Shown piece by piece: positions 1 through 11,167 of a stretch of DNA of 64,000 bases. The stretch is from NCBI GenBank assembly GCA_007844125.1, contig CM017568.1, positions 3,382,547 to 3,446,546 of the forward strand, given 5' to 3'. The translations under genes were made by a program, and so were the position numbers. The notes under the pieces are model-generated. The model searched no databases. It had not been told where the DNA came from and was given only the letters and a program-made list of their open reading frames with translations. The number at the start of each line of letters is the position of its first letter. Position 1 is the stretch's first letter. This DNA is from Sinonovacula constricta (lineage: Eukaryota > Mollusca > Bivalvia > Cardiida > Solecurtidae).

Positions 1-1031
1 ATATTTAATTTTATAAGGAGATTATTAAAATTGCAAACAACTATATTTTGTAACTGATACATCTTTTTTCAAAGTTTATATGGACACAAATTGATATAGG
101 CGGGTAAAATATAAAATTTTGGAAGCACGAATGATTGTCCCTGAATGACCTTGAATTGAATTGATGAAAACTGAAACACACAGACTGTTTATCCACAATC
201 AGAACACTCGGTTAATATAGCATTTTAGGTAACACAGATATTACTGATATTGCTGATTATTTTAACTTCCCACAAATTGTAAACAAATGCTCTGCTCAAT
301 ACTGAAATGACTGATATGTTGTTTTTTTACTGAATACTGCATACCCAGTTTGTGTATTGATACAAGAACCGGTACTCAGCCCCAGTGTCCTAGTATGCTT
401 CAAATGTTAACATAAATATTGTAATCTGTTTAAACTAGCTCTGATTGTATGGTGTAATGCAGATAAACCATATTTTCTCACTTATAAGACAGGGTTGTTT
501 TTTCCTCAAAATTTCATATTCTAAGTGTGGGGCTTGTCTTATAGGTGGGGTCTTGTGACCTGGCAAAATGTTTTCTCATTGTTTTGGGCAAGAACATACC
601 ACATAAACATGTAAGTTGTTATGCAATGACTTGATGTGCCATCATTATCATCTGCTGATTATTTACCTTTATTGGCCTTTTTGTGTTTTTATAAGCAGCT
701 GCCCATTACATATCTCTTTGAAATTATTGATTGGCAGCATGTACACAATGACAGTGCACTGTTCCCTGATAAATTGTGTACTGTCATGCCAGACCTAATA
801 ATGTAGATTAAAGAAATTAATGTCATGCCACCACAAGGTACAGGATCATTGCCTTCGGAGACCCTATACCAGATTTGAAATTGGGATTAAAATTCAGATT
901 CAAAAGGTTTAATGTCAACAAAATAAATGGGAGTTAATTTTGAACTGTGTTTAATTTTGTGAATTGTAGTTGCTTACAGGGTAAATTGTTTTCAGCCCAA
1001 ACAGCACTTTTTGGTGCTTTGATATTTTTTA
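1..1031. other. Unassigned DNA upstream of the 145-bp repeat element
   Basis: I see no coding exon here. The kinase N-lobe exons of PKMYT1 are not recognisable. About 463-870 resembles one end of the inverted-repeat element at 28.4 kb (both read atataagacaggg-like sequence after an accatat start, and share a gaaattaatgtcatgcc motif). Confidence 0.5.
463..870. mobile_element. Fragment related to the 28.4-kb inverted-repeat element
   Basis: The stretch aaaccatattttctcactta followed by taagacagggtt and ttttttcct parallels the left end of the element at 28418. Downstream, aaagaaattaatgtcatgcc near 810-830 parallels aaggaaattaatatcatgcc near 28855. Similarity is by eye and patchy. Confidence 0.45.
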
Positions 1032-3163
1032 TTAGCTCACCTGAGCACAACGTGCTCAAGGGGAGCTTTTGTGATACCGCTTCGTCCGTCATCCGGCGTC
1101 CGTCGTCCGTCGTTCGTCGTCAACATTTACCTTGTGAACACACTACAGGCCACAATTTTTATCCAATCTTCATCAAACTTGGTCAGAATGTTTGTCTGCA
1201 TGAAATCTTGGATGAGTTCATTATTGGGTCACCTGGGGTCAAAAAGTAGGTCACGAGGTCAAATTTTAGGAAAAACTTGTGAACACACTAGAGACCACAT
1301 TTATAGCCCAATCTTCACCAAACTTGGTCAGAATGTTTGTCTGCATGAAATCTTGGATGAGTTCATTATTGGGTCACCTGGGATCAAAAAGTAGGTCACG
1401 AGGTCAAATTTTAGGAAAAACTTGTGAACACACTAGAGACCACATTTATAGCCCAATCTTCACCAAACTTGGTCAGAATGTTTGTCTGCATGAAATCTTG
1501 GATGAGTTCGTAACTGGGTCACGTGGGGTCAAAAAGTAGGTCACTAGGTCAAATCTTAGAAAAAGCTTGTGAACACACTAGAGGCCACATTTATAGCCCA
1601 ATCTTCACCAAACTTGGTCAGAATGTTTGTCTGCATGAAATCTTGGATGAGTTCGTAACTGGGTCACGTGGGGTCAAAAAGTAGGTCACTAGGTCAAATC
1701 TTAGAAAAAGCTTGTGAACACACTAGAGGCCACATTTATAGCCCAATCTTCACCAAACTTGGTCAGAATGTTTGTCTGCATGAAATCTTGGATGAGTTCG
1801 TAACTGGGTCACGTGGTGTCAAAAAGTAGGTCACTAGGTCAAATCTTAGAAAAAGCTTGTGAACACACTAGGGGCCACATTTATAGCCCAATCTTCACCA
1901 AACTTGGTCAGAATGTTTGTCTGCATAAAATCTTGGATGAGTTCGTAACTGGGTCACGTGGGGTCAAAAAGTAGGTCACTAGGTCAAATCTTAGAAAAAG
2001 CTTGTGAACACACTAGGGGCCACATTTATAGCCCAATCTTCACCAAACTTGGTCAGAATGTTTGTCTGCATAAAATCTTGGATGAGTTCGTAACTGGGTC
2101 ACGTGGGGTCAAAAAGTAGGTCACTAGGTCAAATCTTAGAAAAAGCTTGTGAACACACTAGGGGCCACATTTATAGCCCAATCTTCACCAAACTTGGTCA
2201 GAATGTTTGTCTGCATAAAATCTTGGATGAGTTCGTAACTGGGTCACGTGGGGTCAAAAAGTAGGTCACTAGGTCAAATCTTAGAAAAAGCTTGTGAACA
2301 CACTAGAGGCCACATTTATAGCCCAATCTTCACCAAACTTGGTCAGAATGTTTGTCTGCATGAAATCTTGGATGAGTTCGTAACTGGGTCACGTGGGGTC
2401 AAAAAGTAGGTCACTAGGTCAAATCTTAGAAAAAGCTTGTGAACACACTAGAGGCCACATTTATAGCCCAATCTTCACCAAACTTGGTCAGAATGTTTGT
2501 CTGCATGAAATCTTGGATGAGTTCGTAAATGGGTCACGTGGTGTCAAAAAGTAGGTCACTAGGTCAAATCTTAGAAAAAGCTTGTGAACACACTAGAGGC
2601 CACATTTATAGCCCAATCTTCACCGAACTTGGTCAGAATGTTTGTCTGCATGAAATCTTGGATGAGTTCGTAAATGGGTCACGTGGTGTCAAAAAGTAGG
2701 TCACTAGGTCAAATCTTAGAAAAAGCTTGTGAACACACTAGAGGCCACATTTATAGCCCAATCTTCACCGAACTTGGTCAGAATGTTTGTCTGCATGAAA
2801 TCTTGGATGAGTTCGTAACTGGGTCACGTGGGGTCAAAAAGTAGGTCACTAGGTCAAACCTTAGAAAAAGCTTGTGAAAACACTTAAGAGGCTACATTGA
2901 TGGCCCAGTCTTCACCAAACTTGACCATCATGTTTGCCAGTATGAAATCTTACATATGTTTTGAAGTGAGTCATGTGGATTCAGTAGGTTACTTGTTAAA
3001 ATTCTAGAAAATGTTATCAACCCAGTGGCCACACTAATGGTCCAATCTTCACCAAAGGTTTCTAAAGTAAATAACTCTTAATTACTTAATGCCAGATTTG
3101 AGCCTACATAAAGCCTGTGTCATCAGGTGAGCGATTAAGGGCCATCATGGCCCTCTTGTTTTG
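1032..3163 (+). mobile_element. Pearl/Helentron-like repeat element with internal 145-bp tandem array
   Basis: The element starts ttagctcacctgagc, carries a hairpin GAGCAC-AAC-GTGCTC at 1043-1057, then gcttttgtgatacc and a cgtc-rich run. The core is an array of 145-bp units. It ends with ggtgagcgattaagg, a hairpin AGGGCCAT-C-ATGGCCCT at 3138-3154 and cttgtttt. Hairpins near both ends plus a tandem core fit what is known of bivalve pearl elements and Helentron-associated interspersed elements. There is no ORF for a Rep/helicase, so it is non-autonomous. The family name is an inference. Confidence 0.75.
1131..2870 (+). repeat. Tandem array, 12 units of 145 bp
   Basis: Units begin cttgtgaacacac at 1131, 1276, 1421, 1566, 1711, 1856, 2001, 2146, 2291, 2436, 2581 and 2726, exactly 145 bp apart. 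Divergence is low in the middle units and higher in the first three. At least one degenerate unit follows to about 3060. As 145 is not a multiple of three, the ORFs it produces are artefacts. Confidence 0.95.
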
Positions 3164-3321
3164 TTTAATGTTATCTTGTTACATTATTTTAACTGTATAC
3201 TTTTTGTCTTTAACAGATTTCATTGCTTTCATTATTTTTGTTGAATTGCTACCAGCTTACAACCCTAATATATAATTTAGCATCGGTTTCCAATTGTCTT
3301 TTTTATCGTGTCCATCTCTAG

Positions 3322-3444
3322 GCAGTGAAACATCTTCATGTTAACAATCTGGTTCATATGGATATCAAGCCAGACAATATCTTCATCTCCCATGACGGTG
3401 TCTGTAAACTGGGAGACTTTGGACTTGTGATAGATCTGTCAAAG
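3322..3444 (+). CDS. PKMYT1: PKMYT1 exon: catalytic loop and DFG
   Basis: It encodes 41 residues from AVKHLH to DLSK, including HMDIKPDN and LGDFG. The acceptor is ctctag and the donor is AAG|gtaagt; the exon ends in phase 0. It is the first exon of the gene that I can recognise in the window. Confidence 0.93.
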
Positions 3445-6400
3445 GTAAGTGCTAACACTTTTCATGCTACATTAACCAACTAAATAATTCTTAGATGTTG
3501 TTTTTATGCTCCGTAAACTGGACTGTCATTCCACAATGGTTTCAGCCTTCATCCTTCAATTTGTCTGGAATATGTCTCCAAAATAGTTTCATATGCTGAT
3601 TTCAATGAATAGCCAGGTTTTAACTATCTGGGTGAGAGAGCTTTGGTCTAAATAATGATGTGAGAGCTTTTGCCCAGGTATTAAAAATGCTGGGAGAGCT
3701 CTTGTTTGGGTATGACAAATGACAGGAGAGTTTCTGTCCACCCACATCAAAATTGATGGGAGAGGTTTCTTCCAGGAGAGCTTTTGTCAGGATACCGACT
3801 TAAAACACAGGAGATAAAAATGCAGCAAAAAAAGCACCATAACTTTATATAGCTTAATTGCTTCAACAATAATTTATGTTATGAAAGCGGAGCATGAAAT
3901 CAAATGTGAGACTAAATGGTGCCAGTTTACATAACTCTGTGGTGGTTACTGATACTTGAAGTGTCAAATTAAATAGAATTAGAAAACAGTTTGATTGAAA
4001 CTGGACGATTTGTAGTTGTCTGTATCTGAACTCTCGGATTCTGAAAAGTGGTTTGGCATAAAGGTATGACATTTTCGATGTTTACAATAGACTGGAAATT
4101 AACATTGGTATAAAACATGGTTGCCATTAATTCCTTGTTACAAACACTGGAAACTGGATAAATCATACTTCAAATAAAATTGATGTAAGTGTGTTTTCTA
4201 AACACAAACTAGGTTGAAATTTCATTTTATTGTTTTACTAACTAAATTCCTGAGTAGCTTTTTTTACCCACAATGTACACAACACTATGCCGTAAATTAG
4301 AACATGTGCACAGGCTGTATGCACAAGCTTGGATAAAAGTGACGTTTTTTACATCTGAACATATCGGTGATCTCTGGAAAAGGTTGGTATATAGGTAAAT
4401 AAAAATGTTGCTATTATTAAAGAATTATTTAAGAAAGGTCTCGGATAGATCTATTTCAAAAGAGTCTTCACTATCAACCTGTTTAATAAGAGATCTTGCT
4501 AATCTGGATCGACACCATTTGTTATGCTATTTTTGTAGGTGTGAATATTTTGTGCTCTGCATGTTGACAGTAAATTCTGTGTATACAGTGTTTTGATTTA
4601 AATGGAGTCTCTTTTTTCTCAGGGCAGTGATTTTTCTGAAGCCCAAGAAGGAGATCCAAAATACCTGGCTCCAGAACTAATGGATGGCAAATATGGCAAG
4701 CCGGCTGATATCTTCAGGTTGGTTGGCTTAACAATGTTTTGATGTTACTGATCTGAAAATTATATTTTTGGTTTTACTGACTTTTTTTTTTTAAAGAAAA
4801 TAAAACCTCAGAGAAATAAATTCAATATTTTAAATTGCAAGTGAAGAGCAAGGTGAGGGTGTTGGGGCAGTTCACCCATTATGCTCATTGTTGATTTTTA
4901 AAACTAAAAACAAAAAGTGCAGAAACTGTTTTGTTCTGTATTTGCATTCTAAAAGCATCAATATTAAAAAGTTTCACAAATCCATTTATAGAAAAATATC
5001 CCCAATACATGAATATTGTTTTAATATAATGTTAGCCCATCCAAAGTTACAAGTCGGCAAATATAAGCACTTGGCCAAAATTATAAGCAAATTAATTGAA
5101 CTTTAGTCTGGGTATGACGATTCTGGAGCTAGCCAGTGACCTTGACCTGCCCCGGGGAGGAGACGGATGGCATGCATTACGAAGAGGACAGCTTCCAGAT
5201 GAGTTCCTCAGAGGTATGTTTAAACTTTCATACATTTTTGTCTGCACTAAGTCCCAACAAAAAGAAAACTGGAAAATCAATACTTATAAAAGGATTTCAT
5301 ATTTATTATTCCTGTCATTTAGTTTTATAATCATAAACTGTAAGTGTTAAGGTAAAGAAACTGTAATGCAGCTCTTTAAATTGAAGATTATCCAAAATTG
5401 GCCCGATTTTCTTTGAAAATGCCACTTATAGCTTCGAATCCCCATATGTGCAGGAGGGGCAATTTTTTTTCTTCTGCTTTTTCATTTTGACCATTGTCAC
5501 TCATATAATAGATTAAGGGAGAAGAGTTGTCTTTTAAGTATGGTAATTTTCATTTTATTGAATATGTGAAAGTTGACATTAATTTCAGTACCTTCTGTAT
5601 TCAGTCTAAAAACATAATGAAACCACTTTGACTTGTAAAAGTTTTTCATATTTGGCAAGAGCTACTAAAGTACTATAGAAAATTAGGAAAAGTTTTGGAA
5701 TAAATAAAATGGCTATGCAGGAGAACAGGAAATCATCTTGTTGAAACAGTTTTGTATGTAAACAGTTTATAACATATTCAGAAGTTTAGGTTTATTTTCT
5801 GTACTGGTGACTAAATGCTTTTACTGTGCTTGTGACTACTTGTTTGAATTTCTAGGCTTGTGGTGTATTAAGTTTTATTATTTGCAAACTTGTGATACAG
5901 ACAGATCATTTGACCTGAAGTATGTGATCCACCAGATGTTAGACCCTTGTCCTCGCAGCCGTCCCACAGCTGATCAGTGCCTTGCCTTTCCATTTGTACG
6001 CAAGGTAAGTGACCTTACGACCTGAATATTGCATTTCTTGTAACTGTCCTCCTGGACCACCTTGTAGCTACTAGAGTTCCAGGCTACTCTCCATTGCAGA
6101 GTTATAGCTGTAGGTTTGATACCCAAATGACCTGAATATTCCATTATCTTGTAACTGTCCTCCTGGACCACCTTGTAGCTACTAGAGTTCCAGGCTACAC
6201 TCCTATGCAGAGTTATAGTCATATCATTAATTCACAAATAACCCTGCAACAGACTCTCAGATAAGACTGTCCAGATTCTTGATGTAACAAACATAGATAG
6301 GTTTTTATTTTGTTTTTGAGGTTCATGTTTATAGCACATGTGGTTACAGCAACCTTGAATATGACTTAAGTTTTTGGTCAGTCTAGAGACAGATGAGCGT

Positions 6401-9400
6401 TAATTTCTCTTACATGGCAAACATTGGTCATGATGAGTAAATGATTACTATTGATTCCATCAGAGGCACCTAAAGGTCAAGGTCACAGCTTGAATGTTGT
6501 TTTTTTTATGGTTATTTGTTTAAACTAGGGATGTCAACGAGTTCCTCTTTTGCTGTCTGGATAATCATAATACTATACAGATGGTATCCAGTTAACTGTT
6601 ACAGCTGTATATACATGTATATGACAATATAAAATAAGCGGTCAGAGTCGCTTACTTGTAACTCTGAAGCCCCTCACCGCATAGGTTCGAGTCCATTTCA
6701 GGGCGAGAACTTTCATGTGAGGAGGTTTTCCAGCTAACCTGTGTTGCGCCAGGCGGTTCCACCTAGGCATAAATGTTGGGTCTTCCTCCACCAATAATTA
6801 TCTGGAAGTCACCAATATGACCATAATTGTTTTGGTGTGATGTAACAAAAAAGAAAAGTTGAAAAGGGATGGGGGAAGAAGTGGTTGTGTGCTGTGATAT
6901 AATTAACCACAGATTGAAGGAGTCAGCATCCAAATTTTGTGAAGTTGGACATTTGATAATATTTCAAAGTTAAGGACACTTTATAAGGTTAACCAGATAG
7001 GAAATTGCTATCGAGATACATATGCTGCTAGCTGGTTATCCGGTTAACTGTTGACAGCCTTAGTATCATATGTTTTACAAAATCTCTTGATTAGTCAAGA
7101 TGTTATTGTCTTCAACCAGTTGTTAGAAAATTTTCAGATGTTCAGACAAGTTTGTGAGACTTGGATCTCAAATATACAAAAATCTCATTTAATAACATTT
7201 GGATATTTATAACTGTTGTGTATGTTTGCAAACTGTAACAGAACAAACTATAAATATACCTTAATATTGGCTTTACAGGTCTGGAAGAAGAGAGAAAGGG
7301 ATTATATGTTTAAAAGTGCTGTAAGTATTAATTTGGATATGCATTTATCTTGAATGTTAAAGGTGGTATCTGGCAGTTTACCGTCACCAAATGCATGGAA
7401 CAAAATTTTTCAACGGTGTCTGGGAATTTCTGTGTAATTTTTTTATAAACTCATACTTTCAGATTCTCAGTAAAGCTGATTTTGAACAGTAGCTGTATGT
7501 GAGACAGTATACATTGCAAAAAAAAAAATCTAAATGTTCATTCTTCCTGAATCTATATATACGCATGAAAATGATGCTAAAAATAGATACCAGTGTCAGT
7601 GCAGACTACCCAGAGGACGTAATAACATGATCATAGAAGTAAGTTGTCACATGGTTTTCTAAATTTAAAAATAGCTATCCCTGCAGTGGCTCTAATAGGA
7701 AATATCTGTTTGCAGTGATGATTGGGGTGTAATGCTTCACTTTTCACACAGATCTATGGCATCAATGAACAGCATCTTACAGGTAACAATTAGTTATTTG
7801 GCTATTTTAGACAAAATTATTTGGTCAAGATTGTCGGATACCACCTTTAATGGTATGCATATTATAACTAGGCAAATAGTGTAGATTAATTTATACTCAT
7901 TGTCATGTATTCATTGTTCAGATCTACAATTTTCTTACAACTTGTCCCAAGAATAAATGATGGCTATGATTACTCAATCAGTAACTGGCTAAACTTTTGA
8001 AACAGTTGACCTATTAACATGAAAAGTATGCTTTCTGTGCATTGATGCTTGAAATAAGCTAATCCATCTTCTTGTGGACTTATTTGCAGTTCTCTTTAAT
8101 CTTAGCAAATCAAAATAGCCTATGAGAGTCTGTAGTCTTGAGAAATATAATATAAATGAAAATGTAATAGTGGTAGTTATATACTGGAAATTTAATTGAA
8201 TATTATTTATATATGATGATATATAACACCATGCAAATGAATTTAGTTAAGTTTACTTGGATAGACATGTTTGGTCTTTCTCAAATAATAAATCTTAAAG
8301 ATGTATGGGTCTTCCACATCAATATATTAAAATGTATAATCAATACTTAGTGTTTGTAACTTTGTAATTGTTTACTAGTATGATGAAGAAAAGAACCCAA
8401 GCTAGATCAATCTGATTCAGAGTAAGCGTTCAGTTCAGCTCTGATGTAGAGTAAGTGGCAGATCAGTTGAAATCATGTATGAAGCTAAATGTCCGGATAA
8501 TTGCAAGATTGGTGATGGGATGATAAACCCAAGAACAAAATAAATTTTTTAAAATGCTTCTTGTCTTTTCCCCAGATTGCCACTGTGAAGTCAACGTTGA
8601 ATAAGATGTGGCAGTTCCTACTTTTGGTGCTAACTGTGTTCACAGTGCCGTTTCGACGACTCAGAGGGACGTTTGGTCGCGGAGCCCGCCGATCTACCCA
8701 CTCTCTCAGTACCATGTCAAACATGGATTCCAGGCTTGACAACAGCCTCTCTGATGGTAAGAACCCTTTTGACTGATTATGTTGAACTGTGTATATATTG
8801 TCACAATAATTGTTATCCTAATGAGAATAGCTAGGAAGTGTTGGTTAGGGCTTTGAACTTCAGAGATAAGGAACACAGATTAAAACCTTAAAACTTTACA
8901 AGAGCTGTTTTGGCTAGACTATAGAATATTTACTATACATTTCCCTAGATAGACTATAGCCAAGTACATGTTCTACCCAGGAAGTTAATAGTCATAGATA
9001 AATAATCTGATAACTTGTTTCTCAATAAATTAAAAATAAATAATCAGAGAATAAAAACTTGAAAACCTGTTTGGTTTATTTAACTTTTTATTTTAGCTCA
9101 CCTAAAACGAGTTTTCTGGTCTTGAGTAGTTTTTTTCTGGTAAACACTCCAGGAGCTATACCTTTGATCCAATGCTTACCAAACTTGGTCAGAATGTTTG
9201 TTTGCCTAGTATCTTGGATGTGTACAAGACTGGGTTTCGCTGGTTCAAAATGTAGGTCACCAGGTCAGATTTGTGTAAAACCTTGTGAACACCCTAGAGG
9301 CTACACTTGTGAAATCTTTGTTTTTAAACCTGGGTTACAGTGGGTTAAAAAGTAGGTCACTTAGGTCAAATCCTACAAAACACTTGAGAACCCCTTAGAG

Positions 9401-11135
9401 GCCATATTTATGACCCAATCTTCTCAACAACTTGGTTAGACACATGCCAGCATGCCCTCTAAAATGAGTTTAAACTGGGTCATGTCAGGTTAAAAAGTAT
9501 GTCGCAATGTTGAATCATCTAAAAGAGCTAATTTGAGCATTATCTACACAGAACTTTATGAGAATCTTTTTTAGAATGAAATCTTTGATGGCTTTATTTG
9601 TGCAAGGATTTGCTAAGCCAAAAACTTCTGATCACTTGTGATCATTACATGCCAAAGACATAGTTGTGTACATTTAATCTTTTGTGATTAGATTCCTTAG
9701 GCATACTGAAAGCAGTTGGTACTCAGGTGAGCCAGCAGTTATTACCATCTTGGCCCTTTTGTTTTAAACTTATCTTTTAGTATATTTTATAAAGATCACT
9801 AAAAGAAATTGCACCAACAAATAAATGAAGTCCTGTTTATTTTCAGATGAGATATTTGATGACATCAGTATCAACAACAATTCTATTGGAGAACCATTGG
9901 AGTCCTCATCCTCAGAGGGAAGTTTCTTGGAGGACATACACTTGTAAATATTTCTGTTAAAGATTTGATCAGAAAAGGAAGAAATACAGTATTTTACTTT
10001 ATCTAGCAGTAAATTTAATAATCATAAAGAACTTAATTTTAAAAATTAATGATAATTTAATTTCTTGTGATTAAAATATGTTTATTTTGTATTGCAATTT
10101 AGATAACAAGCTTGCACCAATTTTACATAAAATAGAAAAAAATTGTTATTTATTTTTTTCTATATTTTTCAGAAATTATACATATATAATGAAGTAGTGA
10201 GAATTCACTACACTGGTCTTTCTTTTGCTTTATTACCTCTGAACTTTGATTTTGTTTCATATGAATATGTTTGTTTTTTCTAGAAAACCTATCCGTCGAG
10301 CATTCACCACACCGGCACTACGTAACAGACACTTCAGTCACATTCCTTCTCCAATAAGCTCCTCCCCTAATGGTCCTGGCTCAGTCACGTAAGTGAAACT
10401 TTCCCTGTCAATTATTGCATAATAATATTAGGAAATAGATTTTAATGTGGCTTAATTGTGAAGGAATTTGATCAAAGAGAGTTTGCTCACTTACTGTCCT
10501 ATTTATCATCTAACTTTACTTGACCAATGGTCGGATGTTTTTTGGCAGTCTGCAGGATCAGTCTCCAGGTATCACTATTTTGTGGATCAATTCTTCCATT
10601 TTTTCATTCATGTCCGATTGTTTGGTTCAAATTTTCTTTGGCCGACCAGCTTTCTTCCAGAGGTATTAAGTAACTACACATTGAATGGAGAAATTGTTAT
10701 ATATTCAGTATTAGATCACTCCAACACAAAATCGATGATTCTATCACATGACTTCAGGGAATTAAGACACAATAACAGATACAAATGTGCACTTTATGTG
10801 GAGATATGACTCAGGAATGCATTCATAGGGGACGTGATATCTTGATCTGTTACAATCATCATTTACAGCCTCAGTTTGAAATTGGGACAAGTCAAACTAA
10901 TTATTTCAAGATTTACTAATTAGTTTGTTTCTTCACAAATTAATTTTATAAGAAGTCTTTAAGTTTATAAGTAAACTGACAGTCTAACTACCGTATTAAC
11001 TATTTTTATTGGAACAGTAATAGCTGTATAATATTTTCTAGCTCTGGAAAAACATGGAGCATGCTGTCTGAGAACAGTTCTTGTTTGTTTTACTATTGAG
11101 AAAAGTTCCCTTTGCAATATGGAAGTATTATCAAA

Positions 11136-11167
<32 letters not shown>

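Noticed and set aside
947..1539. Overlapping ORFs of about 100 codons
   Set aside because: They are translations of the 145-bp tandem units, which shift frame from unit to unit.
11142..11167. Poly(A) run as sign of a retroposed gene
   Set aside because: No gene-like sequence or SINE precedes it in either orientation; taken as a simple repeat in a PKMYT1 intron.
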